In this document: piece by piece, positions 24,451 to 37,600 of the stretch
Position numbering within the stretch: position 1 is the stretch's first letter
Layout: the number at the start of each line of letters is the position of its first letter
Position numbers and translations under genes: made by a program
The notes under the pieces: generated by a model
The model's database searches: none
The model's input: the letters and a program-made list of their open reading frames with translations, nothing else
Told to the model about the DNA's origin: nothing
Source: Monodelphis domestica
Lineage: Eukaryota; Chordata; Mammalia; Didelphimorphia; Didelphidae
Direction: 5' to 3'
DNA: 64,000 bases
NCBI RefSeq assembly: GCF_027887165.1
Contig: NC_077227.1
Coordinates: 349,539,207-349,603,206, forward strand

Positions 24451-25539
24451 TGCTTGCTTTCCTCTAAGATACACTCCAGTTTGTCATTTCTAAAATGCTG
24501 TGCTCAGAATGGAATACAGTACTTACTCCTTTGACCTTACTAGTTAAACTTCTTTAAGAAGAAGGATTATATATTTTTTTCATCTCTATAGTGTCTAACA
24601 TAGTGCTTTAATTTGTACTTAATCAATTGAATTTGCTAATATTGATTTACCATCTCTAAAACAGTCTTTTAGGAAGAAGGTATACTTGGGGCAATGTTCC
24701 TGAGTGTGTGACTTTTAATCTTCAGACAAATTATTCAAATTGTTCATTCACTAACTATTACCTGTTTTATACAGAGCACTATAAATATTTTTCTCCTGTG
24801 CTTTCCATAAAAAAGAACTTTTATTATTTATATTTGAATGTTGATTGATAAACTCTCCTTAAATCCTATTTAGGATTTTCAGGTTGTTTTATTTTTAATC
24901 TTCTGACAGACTTTTAGATGGAATAATCATACTTTAGTTGGTCAATCATTTGGCATTTATAAAGTTAAACACTAAGAATACAAAAGAAAAAGACAGTCCC
25001 AGCCTTCTAGGAGTTTATATCCTATTGGGGGAAGACAAGATATAAAACAGAGGTGAGAGAGAGATTGGAGGTAGTCTAAAATATAATCTTTTGGAATATG
25101 AAGAGGTAGCTGGTGACTGGCCTGGGCCGCCTCCTTAAATAAAGGTTTTGGAAGGGTCTGGAATAGACTATACTTTCAAGGTATGAATTCCAGGGCTGAA
25201 GTGATCTAGGATAAAGAGAGGGTATTAAATGGAGAAGTTTTGAGTGCAACCAGGTACAAAATTTTATTGCAAAAATGAAGATTTCATTAATTCCTTCAAG
25301 AGTTTTTTCACCATGTCTTGAGGAATTTCCCCAAAGGGTTGTTTATTTAGTTTCTCAGCCAGTTCAGTAAACATTTATGCTAGGTACTTTAGGGTCATGT
25401 CCTCTGTTTTGCTATGCTGCAGATAATCTTAAAGTTTTTTAGATTGGCCTCAGGCGATAAGCTCTTTCAAACTGGAGTTTGTCTCTTTCCTTTATCCATA
25501 TTGTTTAATATGTTTGCATTGTATTTTCTAACTCTTTAG

Positions 25540-25678
25540 GGATGGATACTTCATATGATGGTACTGAGGTAACTGTTGTCATGGAGGAAATTGATGATCC
25601 TTACTCTTACTCCTCCCCTGGACCACCCAAGAAAAAGAAGAAATACAAAATACATGGAGAAAAGGCCAAGAAACCTAG
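25540..25678 (+). CDS. HMGXB3: HMGXB3 exon 2 (first coding exon)
   Basis: Acceptor CTTTAG|GG; the ATG is at 25542 and the donor AG|GTAAGG at 25678. It encodes [16 protein letters not shown], then five consecutive lysines (PPKKKKKYK) and KAKKPR, a likely nuclear localisation signal. The exon ends after two bases of the Arg46 codon. Confidence 0.95.
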
Positions 25679-28600
25679 GTAAGGCAATTCTTTCTGACTG
25701 AGCTTTTGAATTTCTTAATGGTAATTCTATTTCTGGGGGTTTGCATGTTTCTTGTCTTAAACTACCACTTGGTTTGGAGTTTATACAGCACAAGATGATC
25801 ACAAATCTTAATGATTTTCAGATCATAGAATTATATGACTTCAGAGTCAAACAGAACAAACTCCATTTCTATAGTTTGATAGAGGTTATAGGTGGGGTAG
25901 TAATACGCTTGTAGGCAGAATACACAGTGAAAGAGGAACAAAGGGTGTGACTGAAATACAGATTGGATAATTAGTGTCTGAGTAACCTGTCCCATGGGAG
26001 CACTGCCTTTGTCTAAGTTCCTCCACTCATTTATGTGAGAATTTGGTCCTGAATTCTCAAAGCTAGCTAACTTACATTACTATATTTAAATTGTGGTCTA
26101 TAGAAAACTAAATCAGGTTTCAAAAGAAAGTGGTAAGGGACATTTCTGCCTTTTTGGCTCTACCACTTTGGCACTTAATCATGTACCACCATGTATCCTA
26201 TATTTAAGGTCTATCTCTATTGTCTTCCCATTTATAGTAGAAAGAAGACTGAACTTGAAAGTCAAGAGACCAGGTGTTTAGCCCTGTCTATCACTGGTGG
26301 ATTTCAGTTCTCACTCTGCTATAAAAATACTTTGTGATTTTAGGCATGTCCTTTCTTCTTTTTGAACTTACTCCTTTTTTTTGTAAAATGAAGGGTTTAG
26401 ATTGGCTCTCTAGAAATATGGGAATCAAGAAATGAGCAAGACTAGTGTCTTGAAAGCAGAAACTTTATTTTAAGCTTCAACGTATCTCTTACAACATTGT
26501 AGTATCATGCATACAATAGAGGATGAAGTGTGGTACACTGCATACATAGTCAAGGAAGACTTAGATACAAATTTCATGAGACACTAACCTTTGTGACCTG
26601 AGCAAGTTACCTGACCTCTCTCATTCGCAACCTTAAAGAGTTTTTGTGAGAATCAAATGGCATGATGAAAGAATATAAAGAACTTCATAAGCCTTAAAGT
26701 ACTACATGGTAATGCCCCCCCCCCGCCCCCCTATTCCTATATCATAGGAATATGTTCCAAGACCTTCTATGGATGGCTGAACCCTTAGATAGTACTGAAC
26801 CCTATACAGATGGTTCTCACTTTATTGCCTATTATGTTAGTTTTACTGTATAGTACCATAGTTTCTCTCCCCACTCCTGCTCCTCAGCTGGTGCTTTGAG
26901 ACCTTCAAATTCCTCACCCCACCAAAAAAAAAAACCAAAAATAAAAACAAAAATTAGAAAAACCTACAATCCTCAAAGTGAAAGCAGAAGTGTGCCAGCC
27001 CTCTCCCTCATCCAGCAGTACCTCCTCCGCCTTTCTTCCTTACTCCTTTCTCTGGTATTCAAGGTGGACCTCAGGTAACAAATAGCAGAAAGAGAAAGCA
27101 CAGATAAGGGAAGACAACTGTATACTTATGTCATTTATTACTACGTTTAGGTGCTTCCTAAATGATAGTTGGTTGAGTAAATGAAAACTTGAAGGACTTA
27201 TCTGTGTTTCAGATCTGCTTACCTCTTGTACTATTATGACATTTACCTGAAAGTACAGCAGGAACTTCCCCACCTTCCCCAGTCTGAGATCAATAAGAAG
27301 ATCAGTGAAAGCTGGAGACTCCTTAGTGTGGCTGAGAAGAGCTACTACTTGGAGAAGGCCAAATTAGAGAAAGAAGGTTTGGATCCTGTAAGTTACTTTA
27401 CCTACCAGTGCTTTGAAAATCTTAAAATACAATACTAATGTAAACTGTTACTTAAGCTCATGCTCTTGTCAAAGAATTTGGGGGATAATAAACTCCTAGT
27501 TCTCCTTTGTAGTCTTTGCTTTCTCCAAAGGTAATCTGAATGGCTATGATATGAGTCATTAAATATTTTTGAAGACCATGTTATTTCTCCAGAATCCTTT
27601 ATGATTCTATCTAACATTTTGTCAGTCTTATTGGTGGAAAAAGGATATTTGGTCAGTGATTTTTAGAGGATAACTAGGATTACTTCCAATTTCTGGATCA
27701 GAACTGAAAGATTAGAGTCCATAAACTTTTCACAGATTATAGACTAGAGCCAGCAGGATTTTTTAACACTTATCTAGTCCATCTGATAAACAAAAGGAAT
27801 TACCTCAATAGGATACCAGACATTGTAATCCAGTCTCTTTCTACCTGAAAACCTCTACCTCTTGAAATAGCCCATTCCACTTTTAGATGACTCTAATTGT
27901 TAGCAATATCTTTCTTACATTAAACTTGCCTCTAACTTTTAATCATTACTACAGGTTCGCAAAAACAACTCTAATTCCTCTTCCACATAATAACATTTAA
28001 CTCACGTACCCCTTGAATCTTCTTTTTTTCAGAAGGTTAAAATACTCCCCAGTTCCATCAACCAATCCTCCTGCGCCATGGGCTCAGGACCTGTTCTTGT
28101 TCTCTTCTAGACATTTTCTACTTTATCAATATCCTTCTTAAATTATGGAGTCCAGAACTTATTCCAACCAGGATTTTCTAGAGGAAGAGCACAATGACGA
28201 TTACCTTCTTGTTCTGGGAAGCTGTGCATTAAGAAAATGCATCTCAACATCACACATTATTTTGGCTGCAACATCACACTGCTGACTTACTGTGTTGCAG
28301 TCCACAGACCTCCAGATCTTTTTCGCAACATATTGCTATCCAACCTTGCTTCCTTCATCTTGTATTTGTGAAGTTGGATTTTTTTGTACATTAGCGTGAT
28401 GTTTTACATATGATCCAGCTCAACTGTATATATTTATTTTTAAAGATTTTTTGAGTCTATAATCTAGTATTGGTTATCATTCCCAGCTTTGTGCCATCCT
28501 TAAATTTGATGGACATGTGTCCTGTACCTTTATTCAAGTAATTGATAACAATGTGAAGAAAAATTGAGTCAGTCAGAGATTCCTAGGGTACTCCCCTGAA

Positions 28601-31600
28601 GATTTCCCACTTTCATATGGAACCATTAATAATTGCTCCCTTCAATCTAGCCATCCAGTGAGTTCTAGATCTATCTAATTAATTATATTTGCATGTAGTA
28701 CACATCTCTCCATCAAGGAGAGTATGAGATACTGGATAGAAAGCTTTGATAACATTTTGGTAAATTATATCAGTACATTCTCCACATCTATAAGTTTAGA
28801 AATCCTGTTAGAAAAGGAAATTAGATTAGTTTGATACCACTTCTTGCATCTATGTTCATTAAGTAGATTGGTCTATAGTTTTCTTTCTCTGTTTTTGGCC
28901 TGCCTGGCTTTGGAATCAGTACCATATTTGTGTCATAAAAGGAATTTAGTAGAACTCCTTCTTTGCTTATTCTGTCAAATAGTTTGTATAATATTGGGAT
29001 TAGTTGTTCTTTGAATGTTTGATAGAATTCATTTATGAATCAATCTGGTCCTGGGGATTTTTTCTTAGGGAGTTCTTTGATGGCTTTTTACATTTCTTTT
29101 TCTGATATGGGGTTATTTAGGTATTCTATTTCTTCTGCTAATCTAGGCAATTTTTATTTTTGTAAATATTAATACATATCACCTAGATTGCCATATTTAT
29201 TGCCATATAATTGGGCATAATAGTTTTTAATGATTGCCTTAATTTCCTCATTAGAGGTGATGTTTCCATTTTCATCTTTGATACTGTCAATTTGGTTTTC
29301 TTCTTTCCTTTTTAAAATTAGATTGACCAGTACTTTGTCTATTTTATTTGTTTTTTTCAAAGGACCAACTTCCAGGTTTATTTATTAAATCAATAGTTCT
29401 TTTACTTTTGATTTTATTAATTTCTTTAATTTTTAGGATCTCTAATTTAGTTCTTTGCAAATTAGCCAAGCTTTGTTAGTTTTCTAGTTCCTAGCATCTT
29501 TGATCTGTTGGACCTAATTATCTTGCAAATCCAGTAAGGATTTTGAGTAGTCTTCATGTTTCTTGTGTATCTAATCCTTTTTGACTATTTCATTTACCTT
29601 TTTTCTTAAGTGATGCCTGTATTTTATAGTTCTCATTTTAAAAATTGAGCATGTGATAAAGATCTTTGGTTTTCCCTTCCCACCAGAAAGTTGTTTTTTT
29701 CTTACATTGTAAATACTATTCTATAATGGCCCACCCACAAACTGATTTTCTACTAGTCCTTGTTTGCTACTTAGGACATTGTGTGGGTTTTAAGAAGTAG
29801 TAATTTGTCCTATTTAGAAACCTCTTGCCTACCTCTCACTAATGAGACATTTTGCGTGGTGATCAATATTCTATATTGTTACTTCCTGGACTTGTTTAGC
29901 AGTTTTGCCAGTCTTATTGAATATTATTCAAGTCCAGGTCTCCCAGAAATTAGACTTAGACGATACTTCATGACATGTTCTAAATAGGTAGGTGACTTTA
30001 ATATAAAATCATACTTTTTGAAAAATTAGAAAAGTAAATCGTATACTTAAAAAAAAAAACACCTTACCTTCTGTCTTTGAATCAATAATGTGTATTGGTT
30101 TTAAGGCAGAAGAATGATAAGGGCTAGGCAACAGGGGTTAAGTGACTTGCCCAGGGTCACACAGGGAAATGTCTGAGGCCAGATTTGAACCTAGGACCTC
30201 CCATCTCTAGGCCTGGCTCTCAATCCACTGAGCTAACCAGCTTCCTTCCACCCCCACCCCCCCATATACTTTCCATAGCAATGGGTAGAGATATTTTCTT
30301 AACCAAACAACAGAGGCAATTAAAAAAATAAAATAGATAATTTTGATTACACAAAACTAAAAAAGCTCCTGTGTAGACAAAATAATACACCTAGGGTAAA
30401 TAGGGAAGCAGTCAAATGGGTAAATCATAATTGTAATATTTCTCTGATAAGGGTTTGCTTGGTATCTAAGACACAAAAGCTATATATAACACTAATATAT
30501 GGTCAGAAAGGAAACACACATACCCACAGAGGAAATGGAGGGAGAGAAAAGAGAGACAGTTGAGAGAATGAAGAGGGGGAAAGTAACCCAGCTTTGTCTC
30601 CTTGAGGGACAGAGTATGTCTCCTCAGAGAGTGGTTCTGGGAGGTAGAGGTTAAGAACTAGAGGAAAGAGCTTTGTTGAAATGGCTCACAGCTTCCCTTC
30701 CTGGTCTTAGCTATTGTTGAGAGATAAGATGGTCTCTGGGTCCTTCAAGTACAACTGCCACTTCTCTTTCTGCTCCTGCCCACCACCACCCCCACCACCC
30801 CCAGACCTGGGGTTACTCCTCTGCCCAGGGGAGAGGATGGCTCCTTGGATCTAGTTGTTTGGGTCCCTAGGATCCTGAGCTAACCCTCCTTTTTGGGGAG
30901 AGGTATGGTTCTCCACAAATCTTTAGCCTCCTTCCTTAGTCTCAGGAACTGGACAGACCTGATCTAAGTAGTAAACACTTTATTTGGGTTCACACAGGGA
31001 AGGGAGAGATGGAGATATTAGGTGAGGAAAGTGAGTAGCAGGAATCCCTACTGACTGGCAGACTTGCCCCTCCAAAGTCTCTGGGGGCCAGACTCTCAGC
31101 CTTGACCCCTCTTCTGGTTAGCTGCTGGTTTGGCCCTTACTCCTGAGCTAATCTAGCTTGAGTAATGGAGTCCAGGACAAGTTAGGGAGAGAGATGGAGA
31201 ATAGATCTTTGGAGAGAAGATTTCTTAGTAGATGGCTTCCTTCAAAATCCCACTCTACGATATCTTCGATATCTTAAGCTGATTGAGAGATTTCAGGGGT
31301 TCACTGGGAAACAGTTGGTATCCAGAGGGACCCCCACTTAGGTGATCCTCTTCAAAGGGTCTCAGCTGGAGGAGTGTCCTGGAGCTTCTGACTGGAATCT
31401 TGGGTTTTTTCTTCTTGCACCTCCTGCACGCTTCCTCTTTACAGCTGATTTCTGCCAAAGATTTCTCTCTTACAAATTTCCTCACCTACATAACATAGAG
31501 TATATTATTATGTATTACATATATGATATGATATATATATATATATTGGTTATCCCTACTTAGATAGGTGTCAAAAGATTTGAACAAACAGCTCTCAAAA

Positions 31601-34600
31601 GAAGAATCACAAAATATTAATAATCACATGAAGGAATGCTCCAAATCCCTAATAATAAGAAAAATACAAACCAAAGCAGCCCTTGGATTTTACCTTACAC
31701 CCTGCAAATTGGCAGCAATGACAAAAAAATAACAGTAGTCAATGTTAGAAGATTCGTGAGATAAGAACACTAATACATTATTGGTGAAGCTGTGAAATGG
31801 TACAATGATTTTGGAAAGCAGTTTGGAATTATGCAAGTAAAGTGACTAAATGCCCATATCCTTTGAACCAGAGACTCCATTACTTGATTTATGCCACAAG
31901 GAAAGCCATTGATAAGAAAGTCCCCATATACAACAGAATATTTATTGCAGTACTTTTTTGTGATGGCAAATAAAGAATTAGAAATCTAGTAGATGCTTAT
32001 TGATTGGGGCCTGGCTAAACAAATTGTGATACATGTATGTAATGGCATATTACTGTGTTATAAGAAATGATGTGTGATGAATACAGAAAAGCGTGACAAG
32101 ATCTATCTGAACCCATAACCAAGAAAACAATTTACACAATGGCTGTAACAGTGTAAGTGGAAAGAACAACCACACATGAAAATTCAAAAACGAATATAAA
32201 AATCAAGAGTGACTCAAATGGATGATATATAGACACCCATAATTGTATGCCTTTAGCACACAGGTGTAACACATTGAACATGTTTTCTGACTTTTTCAGT
32301 GTATGGCTCAACTGTGCTGATCCTCCCCTCCCACCTCCACTCCCCTTTTTCTCTTTAAGAAGATACTATTTGTTTTATGGTGTTGCTCTTTGGAAGGGAG
32401 ACAGGATGCTGAAGAAAATTATGATGACAGAAAGAAGATATCATTAAAAACTTGTTTAAAAATATTAGTACTTTCTTTACTGAATTAGCAAAAACCATAA
32501 CTAAGTTCATTTTGAAGAACAAAAGATCAAGGATATTGTGAGATTTAAAATGGTTGAGGTCTTAAACTGTTGTGAGTTAAAATGGTGGAAGATATAAATT
32601 GTGATAGATATAAGAGAGGGTGAGTAAAATTTGACCTCAGAAATATGTTTCACTACAGTGTCTTGGTTTTTAAATCAAATATAAGGTGGTCGCCAGGGAA
32701 ATATTCCCAATTACTCAAATACCCAAGTCAATTGGGTTTTATAGAGATTTTAATTAACAATACAATGGGTAATCAAAGAAAGAGAGAGAGAGTAAGAAAG
32801 GAATAAGTATGAAGAGCCTCAAGCCAATATGGCCTAGACCTGAGTCTTAAGAGAGAAATCAGTCAGTTTTTTAACACTCACCACAAGGTCTGACTAAACA
32901 AGGATTCTAGTGACATCAGGCCAGCTCCATCTCAGCTGACTTCACCAGAGAGCCTTCCAGCGAGACCTCCTTAAAGATTGTCCTCCAAGACCTTCCCTTC
33001 TCCCGAGCCTCTCTCAAGAGATTCTTCCCAAGCGATCCTCATTAGAGATCCTCCAAAGGGATTTCTCCAAAGGATATCTCTTCAAGAGATTCTGCTTTTT
33101 CTTATATAGGGGTTTTTCTCTCATGTCACCTCCCCTAAGTTCCTACATCTACCAATCACTGTAGACTCTTTCTAAAGGACTGCCCATCTGAATTCCTGCT
33201 AAGTCGACAAATCTCCTCAGTAAGTCTGAATCAGAAAAAATGCTGCTGTGTCAACCAAGATCCTCAGTAAGTCTGAACTAGAGAAAACAAAGCTGAGTCA
33301 ACTAATCTCATCAAGAGAAAACTTGCCCGACCCTTTTAGGTACCTAGGATCCCATTGTATCAATTCTAAAAACAGGCCTGGCTCAAAGAACTCCTTGCCC
33401 CACCATAAGCATGGATCCAAGTACTTTCTTTGTTTAGCAATGAGTTTTCTCCCTTAAAGCAGTCTTAAGTACGGGTGGAGTAGAGGTCCTCTCATTTCTG
33501 ATCCTGGTGAGTTCTCACATCAAAATGGGGAATGTTTCTCAGTAGGGAATTTGTTCCAATTAAGAATTCCCTGATGGGGAAATTTTTTAACATTCACAAG
33601 TCTGAGAGATTTCAAGATTTACAATATCCAGGGAAATCATGAAAAAAAATGCAAAGGAAGGAGGACTTGCAGTCCCAGATCTCAAACTATACTATAAAGC
33701 AGTGGTTATCAAAACAATTTGGTACTGGCTAAGAGACAGGAAGGAGGATCAGTGGAATAGACTTGGGGTAAGAGACCTCAGCAAGACAGTCTATGACAAA
33801 CCCAAAAACCCCAGCTTTTGGGACAAAAATACATTATTTGATAAAAACTGCTAGGAAAATTGAAAGACAGTGTGGGAGAGATTAGGTTTGGATCAACACC
33901 TCACACCCTACATCAAGATAAATTCAGAATGGGTGAATGACTTGAACATAAAGAAGGAAACTATAAGTAAATTAGGTGAACACAGAATAGTATACATGTC
34001 AGACCTTTGGGAAGGGAAAGATTTTAAAACCAAGCAAGACTTAGAAAGAGGCACAAAATGTAAAATAAATAATTTTGACTACATCAAATTAAAAAGGTTT
34101 TGTGCAAACAAAGCCAATATAACTAAAATCAGAAGGGAAGCAACAAATTGGGAAACAATCTTCATAAAAACCTCTGACAAAGGTTTAATTACTCAAATTT
34201 ACAAAGAGCTAAATCAATTGTACAAAAAAGTCAAGCCATTTTCCAGTTGATAAATGGACAAGGGACACGAACAGGCAGTTTTCAACCAAAGAAATCAAAG
34301 CTATTAATAAGCAAAGTATTCTACATCTCTTATAATAATCAGAGAGATGCAAATCAAAACAACTCTGAGGTATCACCTCACACTTAGCAGATGGGCTAAC
34401 ATGACAGCTATGGAAAGTAATGAATGCTGGAGGGGATGTGGCAAAGTTGGGACATTAATGCATTGCTCTTGGAGTTGTAAATTGATCCAACCATTCTGGA
34501 GGGCAATTTGGAACTATGCCCAAAGGGCGATAAAAGACTGTCTGCCCTTTGATCCAGCCATAACACTGCTGGGTTTGTACCCCAAAGAGATAATAAGGAA

Positions 34601-37600
34601 AAAGACTTGTACAAGAATATTCATAGCTGCACTCTTTGTGGTGGCCAAAAATTGGAAAAGGAGGGGATGCCCTTCAATTGGGGAATGGCTGAACAAATTG
34701 TGGTATATGTTGGTGATGGAATACTATTGTGCTCAAAGGAATAATAAAGTGGAGGAATTCCATGGAGACTGGAACAACCTCCAGGAAGTGATGCAGAGCA
34801 AAAGGAGCAGAATCAGGAAAACATTGTACACAGAGACTGATACACTGTGGTACAATCGAACGTAATGGACTTCTACATTAGTGTCAATGCAATGTCCCTG
34901 AACAATCTGCAGGGATCTAAAAAACACTATCCACAAGCAGAGGATAAACTGTGGGAGTAAAAACACCGATGAAAAGCAACTGCTTGACTACAGGGGTGGA
35001 GGGGATGTGACTGAGAAGAGACTCTAAATGAACACTAATGCAAATACCAACAACATGGAAATGGGTTTGAATCAAGGACACATGTTATACCCAGTGAAAT
35101 CGCGTGCTGGCTATGGGAGAGGTGGTGGGAGGGGGAGAGGAAAAGAAAATGATCTTTGTTTCCAATGAATAATGTTTGGAAATGACCAAATAAGATAATG
35201 TTTAAAAAAATATTAGTACTATCTTATTTTTTTGTGAAATGCTTTTTCTTATGCAAAACATGTTCCTTAACAAATCTCATTAACTTGTTATTGCTGTATA
35301 TTGTGATATATGCTATCACTTTAATTGCCATATCTTTATTATTTAAATATGTACCATTTTTTTATGTAGTAAAATTTTAATCTTATCATTCAGTCTTCCT
35401 CCCACAGTGTCATATTGCCTTCCATTTGTTCTCATTTGGTTCTTCTTAGAGAATTTGTAGTCTGGCAGGATTATATTTCATTGGTCTACTTCAAAATGGA
35501 CCAAGTTTCCAAATTTCCAAAGTTGTCTGAACATTAACATTTTCCCTATTTTGTTTATTTTTCATATAGTTACACATTCTGCCTTGACATCTTTGTCCCA
35601 TTAGTGATTCTAGACAGACTGATTATCTCAGTTAGGCTAAAGTGTGATTCACTTGATGCCAAGGGTTCTATGGTATGAAATACAGAGTAATGAGATGAGG
35701 TTGGCATGCTACATTTACTTTTGTATTCTGACACTGTTTTGGAATTTCCCCATTTCTTTTTTGGAAAGCTGTCTAATGAGAAGATCATAACCTCTTCATC
35801 ATTCTGTCAATCTGTTCTGTTTCTTCCATTCCTACATTTTATTGATATATACCTTTTACGTTATGAGTTGCTCCCAGTATCTTTCTCTGTCCCATTCCAG
35901 AGAGTCATCCCATATGACAATATTTTTAAAAGACGAAGAAAAAAAGAGTAACATTATGTTCAACACATAGAAAAAGGATGAAAATAACATGCAGTGTATC
36001 ACACCCATAGACCTATACCACCTCTTCAAAGGAATGCGGCAGAATGTCTTTTCAGATTTTTTCTTTGGGGTTTTGTAATTTTGCAACATTTGTTTTTGAT
36101 TATTTTTGTAGTGGTTCTTTCCATGTACATCGTTGTCATGTTTCTTATAGCATAGTATTAATCCATTATCGTAATGTATTACAATTTGCTTAGCCATTCC
36201 CCAATTGATGGCCATCTACTTTGTTTCTAAATTCTTTGCTACCACCAAAAATGCTACATAAATATTTTGGTGTATTTACAGACTTATCTGAGTCCTCCTT
36301 AAGGTATTTGACTCATAGTAGGATCTCTGGGTCGGGGGGTGGGTGGGGAGGACATTTTACTTACTTTATTTGTATCTTACTCTTATTTTTTAATTACCAG
36401 AACTCCAAGCTATCTGCACTGACTGCCGTGGTCCCAGACATCCCAGGTTTCCGCAAGATCCTACCCCGATCTGATTATATCATCATTCCTAAGAGTACCC
36501 TTCAGGAAGATCAGAGTTGTCAGTCCTTAGAATTGTGTGTGACTCAAGGCCCCACCAAAGGGATATCGGTCCCCTCCAGGGCTACTCAGGAGACACTCCC
36601 AAGCATTCTGTCTGTGGAACCCAGCCAGGCAGGTGCAACAGAACAGTGCATCACTATCGAGGGGCTGGCAGAGGAGGTGGGTGCTCAGCCTAACCATGTC
36701 CAAGAGATGGTTACTTCAGAGATCCTATCCCATGATGTGGTCCTTGAGGAGGCTGCCCTAGATGTAGGGGAGAATCACCCTTATCAGACAAGTCTGGTCA
36801 TTGAGGAGACCTTGCTGAGCAGTTCCCAAGATATCCCCAGTGGAAGTCTGGCTGTGTCCCACCCGCAGGTGGGAGATAATGTGTCTGTGGTGGCTGTTGT
36901 GAGGGTAAGTAAATTAAATCCCGATTTCATATATTTCTATCTTAAGTTATCACAGTGTCAACCAGAATTGTCTAGAGTTTGATGTGAGGAAAAGAGACCT
37001 AAATTTAGTGTTTCTTGTTTTCTGTGTTATAAACACTATGGAATTCAACAATTTGCTTGTTTGAGGACCTTAAAGCCCCTACATTTCTTTATGTTTTAAT
37101 TTCCAACAGCTTCCTTTGGGTTAATATAACTAGAATTAATTTGATACCTTTGAGAAAAGACATAAACTTGGTTAATATCAGTCTTATCTTAGGGTATAAA
37201 TTTAAAAACAGTTTTATATGATTCCAACTTAGGATATGTCTCAAGGCCCTAAGACTTCCAGGATTGTTTGTATTCATGTGTGTACTCTTGCTTGGACATA
37301 GTAATATATCTGGAAACAAAACTTTTTTTTTAAAACAGTCTAGAATTGAGAGAGTTGGCATAAGTTAAGCAGGAGAAAAGGGTTTTTTTTGTGTGTGTTT
37401 TCTCTTCGGTATGGATCTCTTTCAAGGAGATAGGGCTGGCAGCTTGCCTCAAAGGCAAAAAAATCCCAGCACCTGGTCTCAAATATCCCAATCATGTGGG
37501 TGTTGGGAGTTGCATTGCAACTCCCTTCGCATCATCTTTTCTTTACTGTAGAAGTACCCCAGTACAAGCAGAGAGGACCTCAGAATTTAAGTTCATTTTT

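Larger units (their letters stand above)
17014..25539 (+). other. HMGXB3: HMGXB3 intron 1
   Basis: This 8.5-kb intron is almost wholly made of interspersed repeats, listed separately: MIR fragments (17150-17530), an L2 with a SINE inside, a BovB/RTE-related SINE, MON1 SINEs and a run of MAR1-like long repeats to about 24450. Nothing coding is seen. The final kilobase before the acceptor is AT-rich and unassigned. Confidence 0.6.

Noticed and set aside
34347-34865. 172-codon open frame as a host gene
   Set aside because: It is the C-terminal end of L1 ORF2 (ECWRGCG...[10 protein letters not shown]) within a flanked L1 insertion.
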